Below, one piece after another: positions 23,094-32,407 of a stretch of DNA of 64,000 nt. This DNA is from Plasmodium relictum (lineage: Eukaryota; Apicomplexa; Aconoidasida; Haemosporida; Plasmodiidae). Position 1 is the stretch's first letter; the number at the start of each line of letters is the position of its first letter. The position numbers and the translations under genes are program-made. The notes under the pieces were generated by a model. It was given only the letters and a program-made list of their open reading frames with translations, was not told the origin of the DNA and searched no databases. The stretch spans positions 598,420 to 662,419 of the forward strand of contig NC_041682.1 of the NCBI RefSeq assembly GCF_900005765.1, given 5' to 3'.

Positions 23094-23863
23094 TAAAAAA
23101 ATATTACACTAAAATATTATAGAGTTATTAAGTTAATAATAGTTTTAATATTATAAATTTAAATAAATGAATATAAAGGAAGAAAAAAAAAAAAATCTAT
23201 TAAACTTATATTATTTAAGGTTATTTTTTTTTTTTTTTTTTTACCTTATTTTTTTAAGTTCTATTTAATAATAGAATTATATGAAACTAAAAAAAAAAAA
23301 AATAAATAAATAAATATTTTGATAATTTTAATAAAATTTTTATGCTAGAAATAAAATGAATAATCGATTTTCTATATAATTCATATTTTAATTATTATAC
23401 CTAATAATAATAAAAATTCTTTTGTTTTTCATTATTTTTTTATAAACTTTAACTTATTTTTTTAATATAAAAAAAATATTTTATTTATATTTTCTCTTAT
23501 TTCAACAAAAAAGTATAAATTTCTTTCTTTTTTTTTTTTATTTTATTGTACATAGTAAAATAAAAAATAGTAATAAATTGTCTTACGATAAATTTTAAGT
23601 TATTAATAAAAAAAAAAAAAAAAATACAATTTAATTATAGACAATTATTATAACTAATGTTTTAATATATAAAAATACCTTAATTTTTTTTATTTTTTTT
23701 TTTTATTTTGAATTTTTTTATCTATTTATATTTTTTATTAACTTTTAACTTATTTGTTTAAGACAAAAAAAGAGAAAAAAAAAAGGTATAAACAAATAAT
23801 TTAAAAATAAAAATATAACCTTAAAAGATGGGAATAAGAACAACATGAAAATTAAAAAACAAT
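23094..23863. other. Intergenic region upstream of the 12-residue-repeat gene
   Basis: About 770 bases of A/T runs between two same-strand genes. The last 40 bases carry two tiny upstream reading frames, annotated separately. Confidence 0.5.
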
Positions 23864-23871
23864 ATGAATAG
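23828..23871 (+). promoter_or_regulatory. Two tiny upstream ORFs before the repeat-protein start
   Basis: ATG at 23828 opens a six-codon frame (MGIRTT) ending TGA at 23846-23848. A second ATG at 23845 opens an eight-codon frame ending TAG at 23869-23871, which overlaps the main ATG at 23864. A scanning ribosome would meet both before the main start. Whether the transcript includes them is not known from sequence. Confidence 0.35.
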
Positions 23872-26389
23872 CTTCAATGTTAATAATACTAACGTTTTTT
23901 CAAAAGAAGTTGAAAGAATAAACGAAATTATTTATTTATGTGAGAAAAAAATTGAATTATATAACAGTAATAAAAAAGACCTATATAATAAATTATCCAT
24001 TTTATTAGATTATGAGAATTTCTTAAACAAAAAATTTTTTAATTATAAATGCAAATTAAATGAATTTAAAAATGAAAATGTTTCCTTAAATAAGATAACT
24101 GTAGAAAATAATGATTTCGAAAGTAATTTAAAATTGAATAAAATAAGAAAGGACGATAAACGAATTACTAAAAAAAACAAATGGAGATTGCAATATTATT
24201 TGAAAAGTAAGAAGTTTAAAAATAAAATAAATAAAGATAAAGAATTAAAAAAGAAATTACTATTACTAAAAGTTATAAAATATAAAAATTCAATATTAAA
24301 TAATAATAAAAGATTAAAATTATTTAGCTATGATAGATCACAGAAGTCGAAATTATGCTTAAGAAAAAAAAAATTTAAGATAAGAAAAGAAGAAAATCCT
24401 AAAAATTCTTCAAATTTAGGAAAACCTAATGTTGGAAATGATATGAATTTATGTATGAATAAAATGGAGTGTATTAAAAATGAAATAAATAGTGAATCAG
24501 AGAATAGTAAAATACATAAGAGTAGTTTATCAAAAATCTTTAAAATAGAGGAAAGAAAAATGAAAAATAAGGGAAAGTATGATAAACATAATTGTATACA
24601 AAATAAAGAATTAAATATCACAATAATAAATAAAAATACAAAAGAAAAAAAGATAAATGATAATTTAGAAAATAAGGAAGATAATAAAAATGAAAAAGAT
24701 AATACAATATTTATAAAAAAAAAGAGAGAAAAAGATTATAAAGATAAAAAAAAAAAAGAAAAAAAAAAAAAAAAACTGAAAAACATAAGTCTAATAGAAA
24801 AAGAATGTAAAAAGGATAATAAAGAAATAACTAAAAATAAAAATGTATTAAAAAATATAGATCATAATGAAAAATATGTAAAATATGGAAAAAACATGAA
24901 TTACAATGAAGAGAAGTTTAAATTATTTTTCGATAAAGTAAATGAAGAAACAGAAAAATTCTATGAAAACGATGTAATGATAAGTGATGATTATGAGGAA
25001 AAAAGAAATAAAAGTTTAAAAAAAAAAACAATGATAACCAATAATAATGAATTAATAAAAAAAATAAAGATAAGAGAAGAAAATGAATTAACAAAAGAAA
25101 TAGAAATAAATGAAAAAAATGAATTAATAAAAGAAATAGAGATAAATAAAGAAAATGAATTAATTGAAGAAATAAAGGTAAATGAAGACACTGAGTTAGT
25201 AAAAGAAGCAAAATTAAATGAAAACAATGAACTAATTGAAGGGGTAAAAGTAAATGAAAATAGTGAATTAATTGAAGAAGTAAAAGCAAATGAAAAAAAT
25301 GAATTGATAAAAGAAATAAAGATAAATAAAGAAAGTGACCTTATTGAAGAAATAAAGGTAAATGAAGAAACCGAGTTAGTAAAAAGAGTAAAAGTAAATG
25401 AAAATAATGAACTAATTGAAGAAGTAAAAGTAAGTGAAAATAATGAATTAATAAAAGAAATAGAGATAAATAAAGAAAATGAATTAATTGAAGAAATAAA
25501 GGTAAGTGAAGAGACCGAGTTAGTAAAAGAAGCAAAAATAAATGAAAATAATGAACTAATTGAAGAAATAAAGATAAATGAAGAAACAGAGTTAGTAAAA
25601 GAAGTAAAAGTAAATGAAGAATGTGAACTAATTGATGAAATAAAGATAGATAAAGGAACAGAGCTAGTAAAAGAAGTAAAAGTAAATGAAGAAGGTGAAT
25701 TAATTGAAGAAATAAAGATAAGAGAAGAAAATGAATTAACAAAAGAATTAGAAATAAATGAGAAAAATGAATTAATTGAAAAATTAAAGGTAAATGGGAA
25801 AAATGAGTTAATAAAAGAAATAGAGATAAATAAAGAAAATGAATTAATTGAAGAGATAAAGATAAATGAAGAAACTGAATTAATAAAAGGAGTAAGAGCA
25901 AATGAAAATAATGAATTTGCAAAAATAATGATAAAAAATAATAAATGTAATGCTAAAAAGAAAAATAAGACAATGAAAGAAAGTACTAATAAAAATTACA
26001 AGAGTGATAATAAAAAAAACAAAACTCAGAACGAAAGAAATGTTGAAAATGAAAAATTAATTATTGACAATGAAAGATTTTTAACAGAGATTCCTCCTGA
26101 ACTTAAATCAATAAAGAATGAAAAAAAAAAAAAAAAATATAAAGAAAAGAAGAAAAAAGTAGAAAAAAAAAAAGAAAAGAAAAAAGAAGAAGAAAAAAAA
26201 CCAGAGGAAAAGAAGAATGAAGAAAAAGAAAAAATTAAGAAAAAGGACAAGCACATAAAAGAAGAAACCAAATTGCAAATTAAAACATTTGAAAATGAAA
26301 TTGTTCATGATATTCTTAGTGAATATTCTAATACATTACAATATACGAGTTTTTTAGATTATATAAAAAATAAAAAGGATTCAAAATAA
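23864..26389 (+). CDS. Charged protein with a 24-copy 12-residue tandem repeat, function unknown
   Basis: A single exon of 841 residues. The first about 400 residues are Lys/Asn-rich with predicted helix (SKEVERINEIIYLCEKKIEL at the start). Residues about 402-689 are 24 perfectly phased copies of a 12-residue unit, roughly K-[IV]-N-E-x-N-E-L-[IV]-x-E-[IV]. After it comes a Lys/Glu block (KKKKKYKEKKKKVEKKKEK) and a less biased end (FENEIVHDILSEYSNTLQYT), which may be the one globular or partner-binding part. The regular Leu/Ile spacing and charge pattern suggest an extended helical rod. No signal peptide or membrane segment is present. No family is recognised; repeats of this type in Plasmodium proteins are common and often vary in copy number between isolates. 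Confidence 0.75.
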   Translation: MNSFNVNNTNVFSKEVERINEIIYLCEKKIELYNSNKKDLYNKLSILLDYENFLNKKFFNYKCKLNEFKNENVSLNKITVENNDFESNLKLNKIRKDDKRITKKNKWRLQYYLKSKKFKNKINKDKELKKKLLLLKVIKYKNSILNNNKRLKLFSYDRSQKSKLCLRKKKFKIRKEENPKNSSNLGKPNVGNDMNLCMNKMECIKNEINSESENSKIHKSSLSKIFKIEERKMKNKGKYDKHNCIQNKELNITIINKNTKEKKINDNLENKEDNKNEKDNTIFIKKKREKDYKDKKKKEKKKKKLKNISLIEKECKKDNKEITKNKNVLKNIDHNEKYVKYGKNMNYNEEKFKLFFDKVNEETEKFYENDVMISDDYEEKRNKSLKKKTMITNNNELIKKIKIREENELTKEIEINEKNELIKEIEINKENELIEEIKVNEDTELVKEAKLNENNELIEGVKVNENSELIEEVKANEKNELIKEIKINKESDLIEEIKVNEETELVKRVKVNENNELIEEVKVSENNELIKEIEINKENELIEEIKVSEETELVKEAKINENNELIEEIKINEETELVKEVKVNEECELIDEIKIDKGTELVKEVKVNEEGELIEEIKIREENELTKELEINEKNELIEKLKVNGKNELIKEIEINKENELIEEIKINEETELIKGVRANENNEFAKIMIKNNKCNAKKKNKTMKESTNKNYKSDNKKNKTQNERNVENEKLIIDNERFLTEIPPELKSIKNEKKKKKYKEKKKKVEKKKEKKKEEEKKPEEKKNEEKEKIKKKDKHIKEETKLQIKTFENEIVHDILSEYSNTLQYTSFLDYIKNKKDSK
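25067..25930 (+). repeat. In-frame 36-bp tandem repeat, 24 copies
   Basis: 864 bases, exactly 24 units of 36 bases with no length change, coding the 12-residue repeat of the surrounding gene. Units fall into recurring types: EINKENELIEEI occurs at copies 3, 12 and 22, and KIREENELTKE at copies 1 and 19. This shows block duplication on top of unit duplication. Confidence 0.9.
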
Positions 26390-26755
26390 GATAAAGATAA
26401 TTTTATTTTATTGTTACCATTAAAAAAAATTTGTATGTTCATTTATATTTATTATCGAATTTAAAAAAAAAAGAAAAAAATATTAAAATTTCTGTGTATA
26501 TATATTTTCATTTAATATAATTGAAATATTTTTAATTTAATGTATATATTTTTAAATATTTTAATATTTATTTCTATTTATTCCTTATGTACATTATTAA
26601 TATTTTAACATTTTTTATAATACAGTTTAAGTTAATTATTGATGTTTGAATAATTTATAGCATATTTGATTTTATATTTATTTACTAGTATTTAAATTTT
26701 AATTTGTATTTATAAATTAATAATTATATATATATATATGCAATATATGTTTTAT
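26390..26755. other. Convergent intergenic region, repeat gene/COQ5
   Basis: About 370 bases between two stop codons, containing both 3' UTRs. Nothing else is recognised. Confidence 0.5.
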
Positions 26756-28054
26756 TTAATTTAATTTATATGCTGAATGTATAGCAACAATCCCCATTGT
26801 CATAGTAGTATAAGAAATATTTTTAAAATTGTTTTCATAAATTAATTGAGATAATTCATCAGGAGTTAAAAAGGTTTGAATACTTTCTGCTAAATATTTA
26901 TAAGAATCTTTATCATTAGCAACTAACTTACCTAGTAATGGAATACAATTATTTAAATAAAATTTATAAAAAATATTTGTAATATCGCAATTTACTTTAC
27001 TGAATTCTAAACACAAAAATCGTCCACCTGGTTTTAAAACACGATGAATTTCCTTTAAAGCAATTGGAATATTAGTAAAATTTCTAATACCAAATGATAA
27101 AGTAATAATATCTATTGAATTATCTTCAATAGATTTTAAGTTTTCTGCATTTTCAATTAACCAAGTTATATTATTATAATAATTTAAGTCTTTTGCTTTT
27201 TTTATTCCTACATTAATCATATCACTATTTGCATCGCATACAATTATATCTGGCATATACTTTTGATAAAAATTATCAGAAAATTTTTCATTATTTTGTT
27301 TTAAATAATGCTTGGATTTTTCTAATATTCGAAAAGCTATATCTCCTGTTCCACCAGCTAAATCTAATATTTTACATTTATAAAAGTTATGTAATCTTTT
27401 TTTTTTACTTAATGATTCAGTATCATTTTTGTTCTCATGTATTTCTTTTTCTTCATTTTTAATATTATTATAATCTACATTGTCATTTACTGAGTTTTCT
27501 TCTGTTAGTATTTCTTCATTTAAAAAAGTTTTATTATTCTTACATATTTCATGTATATTATAACTATAATATTTTAAAAAAATATCTAATTCTTTTACTA
27601 ACTCATTTTTCCAAGATCGATGTAAAAGTAAGCTCATCAAATCATTCATAATATCATATTTATTTGATACGTTGCTAAATAAATTGTGAATAAGTTTTGA
27701 TTTTATTTCTTCACTTACTTTTTGAAAACCGAAGTTATACAGTTCTGCAAAAATAAAAAAAGGAAAATAATTAATAAAAATTTTATTTCTCATTACAAAA
27801 AAAAAAAAAAAAAAAAAGAGTTATTTCTAATGAGAGAATTATAAGACGTTACATAAATATATAATTATAGAATTTATAAATGCAAAATATATTTATACAA
27901 CATAAAATTTAAAAAAAAGAACATTGTTTTTACTTTCATTGTTAAATTGGCTATTATTTGTACTGAATAAATGGACTTTTCTTCTTAAAAATCCTCCAAA
28001 TTTTTTCTTACTAAAACGATTATAATCATAATTCAAAAATTTAATAAATTTCAT
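26756..28054 (-). CDS. COQ5: Ubiquinone biosynthesis methyltransferase COQ5 (UbiE family)
   Basis: Two exons (27934-28054 and 26756-27744, phase 1) give 369 residues. The first exon supplies a basic, Asp/Glu-poor N-terminus (MKFIKFLNYDYNRFSKKK, then LRRKVHLFSTNN) typical of a mitochondrial presequence. The UbiE/COQ5 signature follows: FSNVSNKYDIMNDLMSLLLH near 64-83, SAM motif I ILDLAGGTGDIAFRI near 166-180, SIDIITLSFGIRNF, and HRVLKPGGRFLCLEFSK (family LKPGGrf.cLEFSk), ending AIHSAYKLN. It methylates C-2 of the DDMQH2 intermediate in the mitochondrial matrix. A charged insert of about 65 residues separates the N-terminal helix from motif I and is absent from bacterial UbiE. The gene is divergent from the DEDDy exonuclease, with start codons only 437 bases apart. 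Confidence 0.93.
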
Positions 28055-28491
28055 TTTACTACTTTTTCATTAAAAATAAAAAAAAATAAATGTATTTTAA
28101 AAGTATTTTTTTATTTTATAATATTTATTAAAAATAAAGAATAAAAAAAAAAAGATATATATATATTAATTTTGTTAATTCTATTTTGTTAATTTTTTTT
28201 TTTAATATATTTTTACAATTCATTAAAATAATAATAAATTTAAAAAAGGTATGCCACAAAGAAATTTTTATTAAACCAAATAAAATATTAAAAATATAAA
28301 ATCTTATTTTTATTTTTAATAAATTATATAAACTAAAATTATACTTTATTGTGTTTTTCATTAGTGACAAAAAAAAAAAAAAAATGAAACTTATAAGAGG
28401 AATTTAATTACAGAATAAATGAGAAGGATAAAAAAAAAAAAAAGTGTATCTATTATATCTATACATATAATTGGTGGAGCGATTGATAAAG
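28055..28491. promoter_or_regulatory. Short divergent promoter region, COQ5/exonuclease
   Basis: 437 bases separate the two start codons, the shortest divergent spacing in the window, so the two promoters probably share this stretch. Only A/T runs are visible. Confidence 0.5.
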
Positions 28492-29565
28492 ATGTTTAGA
28501 TACTTTAATATAAATAAAATATTTAAAAGAGAAATAAATAATATTTCATATGGTTATCTAAGCTTGCCAATAAATAGTAAAATAGCTCATTATTTTGAGA
28601 ATTTAAAAAAAAATATAATTTATATAAATGATTCAAAAAATTGCAGAGAACATATAAATGAAATAAGAAAGAATTTAAATGAAAAAATTAATTTCATTGG
28701 TTTGGATGTAGAGGGCTATAAAATAGGCAAAAATGGTATAGTAAGTATTATACAAATATGTACAGAGGATATTTATATTTTTGATTTATATAGATGTGAT
28801 AATACTTACTTATTTATTATGTATTTAAAAGAATTGCTAGAAAATGAAAAAATAATTAAGATTACTCATGATTGCAGAGAAGACTGTTCTATACTATATA
28901 ATCAATATAACATTAATTTAAATAATATTTTTGATACGCAAGTAGCATATAATTTATTTTTAAAAAAAAAGAAAAAAGAGTTATATCAAATAAGCTATGA
29001 TGATTTATTATTCAAATGTTTACTTTTAAATAATAATCAGAAAATATATTTTCATAAAATTATTTCATTAGACAAAAAAATTTATTTAAAAAGACCAATT
29101 TCAAAAGAGTTAATTCAGTATGCCATTCAAGATGTACTATATTTAAAATCACTAATGTTAATTCTAATTGATAAATTAAGTAATATTGATGAAAAAAATA
29201 ATACTTTCTCAGATTTAAATACAGAAAAAAAAAATGTGAATAATCTAGATACGCATAAAATAGATTTAATTAAATATGTAATAAAAAACAGTCAAAAATA
29301 TATTAATTATCAATTTTTGAATTCTCACATAAAAAATGAAAAAAAACTACAAAAGGGTATGTTAATTGATGGCATGATTGTTTCTTGTAATAACTTAAAA
29401 ATTTATGTTAAATTAAATTTAAGTAAAAATGGAGTAATAACAAATTACTTAAATCACAAATATGAAATAGGTGATATTGTCAAATGTATAATTTTAGGGT
29501 TTTCTGGTAATAATTATATCAATTTAGGATTTTCTAATCCTTCAATTGATAAAATAAATGAATAA
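28492..29565 (+). CDS. DEDDy 3'-5' exonuclease with a C-terminal S1-like domain
   Basis: A single exon; the first ATG is at 28492 (the open frame begins at a TTG 21 bases earlier), giving 357 residues. The RNase D-type exonuclease domain spans about 30-235: FIGLDVEGYKIG supplies Asp72/Glu74, ITHDCREDCSIL supplies Asp131, and YAIQDVLYL supplies Tyr210/Asp214, so all four DEDDy positions are present. Residues about 287-348 (KGMLIDGMIVSCNN, GVITNYL, YEIGDIVKCIILGF, YINLGFS) have the strand pattern of an S1/OB RNA-binding domain (G.vv.G.V..., G....., GD.v...v, i.LS). The likely role is RNA 3' trimming or decay. The related EXD1/Egalitarian and plant exonuclease families often carry other RNA-binding modules, so S1 here is noteworthy. 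The cellular location is unclear; the N-terminus is basic but not a convincing presequence. Confidence 0.82.
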   Translation: MFRYFNINKIFKREINNISYGYLSLPINSKIAHYFENLKKNIIYINDSKNCREHINEIRKNLNEKINFIGLDVEGYKIGKNGIVSIIQICTEDIYIFDLYRCDNTYLFIMYLKELLENEKIIKITHDCREDCSILYNQYNINLNNIFDTQVAYNLFLKKKKKELYQISYDDLLFKCLLLNNNQKIYFHKIISLDKKIYLKRPISKELIQYAIQDVLYLKSLMLILIDKLSNIDEKNNTFSDLNTEKKNVNNLDTHKIDLIKYVIKNSQKYINYQFLNSHIKNEKKLQKGMLIDGMIVSCNNLKIYVKLNLSKNGVITNYLNHKYEIGDIVKCIILGFSGNNYINLGFSNPSIDKINE

Positions 29566-29916
29566 AAAACTATTAAAATAAATAAAATGATTGACAGTAT
29601 TAATAAAAAAGAAACTGTTGAATCATTAACAGTATAATATTGTTCTTTAGTATCTTATTGCAAAAAATATTATATTATTCGTGTAGATACTTTTTTAACT
29701 TTTCTAACATTTTTTTTATGGTATTTTTTTTTTTTTTGTATATTCCCTTTTATATTCATTTTTTTCTTTTTCATATATATGTATTTCAATGATTTTAATT
29801 ATACTTTAATAAATTTTTTCCTATTTAATTAAATTTAATATTATATTTATATCTAATTATTATTTTATGTTATTTTTTAAAATTCTTTTAAAAAAATAGC
29901 AGATAAAAAAATATCG

Positions 29917-29938
29917 TTATCTTGCCAGAGTTAGATAA
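29917..29938. ncRNA. Candidate hairpin in a GC-richer island
   Basis: TTATCT at 29917-29922 and AGATAA at 29933-29938 form a perfect six-base stem around a ten-base loop with unusual G+C (TGCCAGAGTT). In such AT-rich intergenic DNA, GC-richer hairpins sometimes mark structured RNAs, but one short stem is weak evidence. Confidence 0.2.
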
Positions 29939-31576
29939 ATGAATATACGTTTAAAGAAAAAAAGGCAGAGGAAAGTAAAATTTTCACTTTTTAAGTACTT
30001 TCATAATTATTTTAATGTTATTAAAGGAAATAATATATGAAAAAAAAAAAATTTTAAATATCAATATTTGAAATATATGATAAAAAAAAAAAAAAGGGAA
30101 CAACAAAGAGCATTGACATATTCTTTATATATTTTTTCTAAGATTCAAATTTTTTAATAAAACAGAAAAGGATTAATTTTTTTTTTTTTTTTTTTTTTTT
30201 TGCAAATTCTTAAAATAGTTTTGCAATATATTTAAATAAATGAAAGTAAACTTATTTTTTTATTTTTTAAATATTTTTTTTTGTGTGCATAAATAGAAGG
30301 AGAATTCGGAAAAAAAAAAAATACTTTTTTAAAGTATCCTACTCTATTTTGAAATGAATTAAATCAAAAGAATATATTACAATATATTTTTATTTCAATA
30401 ATGAACATATATAAAAAAAAAAAAAAAAAAAAAAGTAACAAATGCATAAGGAATTAAAAAAGAAATATTTCTTAATTTTCTTTTATATTTATTTAAAGGT
30501 ATAATATTATTAGGCAGTCTTAAATGTATCTTTAAAAGAAGTGTGTGATTATATTTTATATTACACACTTATTTTACATTTTTTTTTTTTTCTTCTTTAA
30601 ATAAAAAAATATAATAAAATATATATAATGCACTATATGTTTTTGTAATAAATATGACATTCTATTTCTTCTTAAATAAAAAGAGTATTCCTTACATATA
30701 TATATATATTTCTCTCTTTTTATTAAACTTTTTCATTTTTTTTAAAGACCTAGAGCTGTAAAGTTTATAATAAAAAAATATTACATATAAATTTAAACCA
30801 AAAAAAAAAAAAAAAAAAGAATACAAATAATATATTTTTAAAAATAACCAAAAGAAATATATGAAATAAATCACAAGCTATCTTAAATATAAAAAATATA
30901 TATATATGCACTATTATATAATTCATAAAGCATGTGTTATTTAATAAATTATTTTTGCATTTAAAATAAATTCTTATTTTCGAGATATTTTAGTTTTCAA
31001 TTATTGAATTAAAAAGTTACAAATAATATCAACTTTTTTATATTTAATAAGCAAAATATTTTCTTATATTCTTTTTATTATATTGTCTTTTTATATTTTT
31101 TTTTCTCTAAATTCGAGATTTAAACTTTTTTTTTTTTTTATACTAATCTTCTAAGTAATAATTTGAAGCTTATGTTTTCAAAATAATAAATATAATATTG
31201 TTCTTATAATTTTAAACTTATTAATATACACACGTATATATATGAATATAGGAATTTTTCTTGTTATTGACTATATTCAATTTTTTTTATATTAAAATAT
31301 AATATTCATAAAAATATTTTATTACTCTTGTTTTTATTGTTACTATCTTCATATATATATTTTCTCAGACAAAAAAAAATGTTACATTTTTTTGTTAATT
31401 TAAAATAAAAATATATTTTTAATATTTACATTATTTTATAATGTTTAAACAATTAAAATATATAATAATATTTATACAAATATTACATTAATATATGAAT
31501 TCATATTTATAATTAAAAAAAGATAATAAATATAAATGTTATAATTGTATTATACTTTTTTTTTTTTTTTAAATGT

Positions 31577-31695
31577 ATCAGCATAAACTGATGCTTAAAT
31601 CAATATAAAAAGCAATATAATAAAATATTTATAAGAAAAAATATAGAAAATTGTTAATTAGGATAACATAAAGAGAAATACGATAGCAAGGCTAT
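31577..31695. ncRNA. Candidate structured element with nested hairpins
   Basis: ATCAG (31577) pairs with CTGAT (31588), and the overlapping AGCAT (31580) pairs with ATGCT (31591), giving two mutually exclusive hairpins. About 90 bases later ATAGC (31683) pairs with GCTAT (31691) over a three-base loop. All lie about 0.7-0.8 kb upstream of the HT1 start, so either a leader structure or a small RNA is possible. Short stems arise easily by chance. Confidence 0.2.
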
Positions 31696-31840
31696 AAAAA
31701 AAATCAAATATGTCATGATAAAAATCAAATTTGAGATATATTAGAAATACTAAATTTTTTTTAAAAAAAAATGAAAAATAATATTAAGAAATAAAAATTA
31801 GATATAAAATTAAGTGTTTATCTAAATAGAAAAAATAATA

Positions 31841-31880
31841 CAAAAAAAAACAAAAAAAAAACAAAAAAAAACAAAAAAAA
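31841..31880 (+). repeat. Poly(A) tract with regularly spaced C residues
   Basis: Four C residues at 31841, 31851, 31862 and 31872 split a poly(A) tract into units of 10-11 bases, a short helical-period minisatellite in the HT1 upstream region. Confidence 0.6.
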
Positions 31881-32407
31881 GAGAAAAAAAAATAAAATAG
31901 AAGAATTTCATGCATGTTAATGGATCAAAAAATTAACGTTCTCTCCTAGAAAACAAGTCATAGAAAAAAAAAAAAAAAATAAAAATAAAAATTAAGATTT
32001 GAAAAATTTTACATAGTGGACTGAGAAAAAAATTTATCAAACAATAAAGATTTCATATATATATATATATAAATATAAATCTCTCTCTATAAATATATAT
32101 ATATATATGTATATATATAAATACATATGTTATATATATGTAAACATAAGTATTATAAAAATAAAAAAAATAAAAATAAAAAAAAAAAAAAACTTAAAAA
32201 TATAAAAATTATTTAGTAAATTAAGGAATAAATAAAAGAAAATTTTATTTCATTAATTGTAGATAAAAAATTAAAAAAAAAATTTTTTTTTTTATTGATA
32301 ATTTTAATTATTTAATAAAAATTTATGCTGTTGTATATCCAACGCAGTTAAAATTTCGTAAATATTAATTTTTAAAAATAATTTATATAAAGTACCGTTT
32401 TAATAAA

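Larger units (their letters stand above)
29566..32407. promoter_or_regulatory. Long intergenic region upstream of the hexose transporter
   Basis: 2.84 kb, the longest gene-free stretch in the window, between two plus-strand genes. It holds the exonuclease 3' UTR and the HT1 promoter and long 5' UTR. Less AT-rich islands stand out at about 29905-29990, 31575-31700 and 31920-31965. The first two contain short perfect inverted repeats (listed separately). A (CA8-9)n tract lies at 31841-31880 and AT tracts near 32055-32140. No ORF with coding character is seen. Confidence 0.55.

Noticed and set aside
24918-25922. Long minus-strand open frames rich in Leu/His/Phe over the repeat array
   Set aside because: They are the mirror of the 36-base in-frame repeat on the plus strand; a stop-free unit stays stop-free when copied. 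The plus frame has an ATG, flanking non-repeat coding sequence and a plausible protein.
25067-25930. CRISPR-like 36-base periodic repeat
   Set aside because: The period equals a CRISPR repeat length, but there are no spacers, the units are contiguous and diverged, they code in frame, and the genome is eukaryotic.
30692-30874. 60-codon minus-strand frame upstream of HT1
   Set aside because: Phe/Tyr-rich simple sequence running through poly(A/T); no homology pattern.
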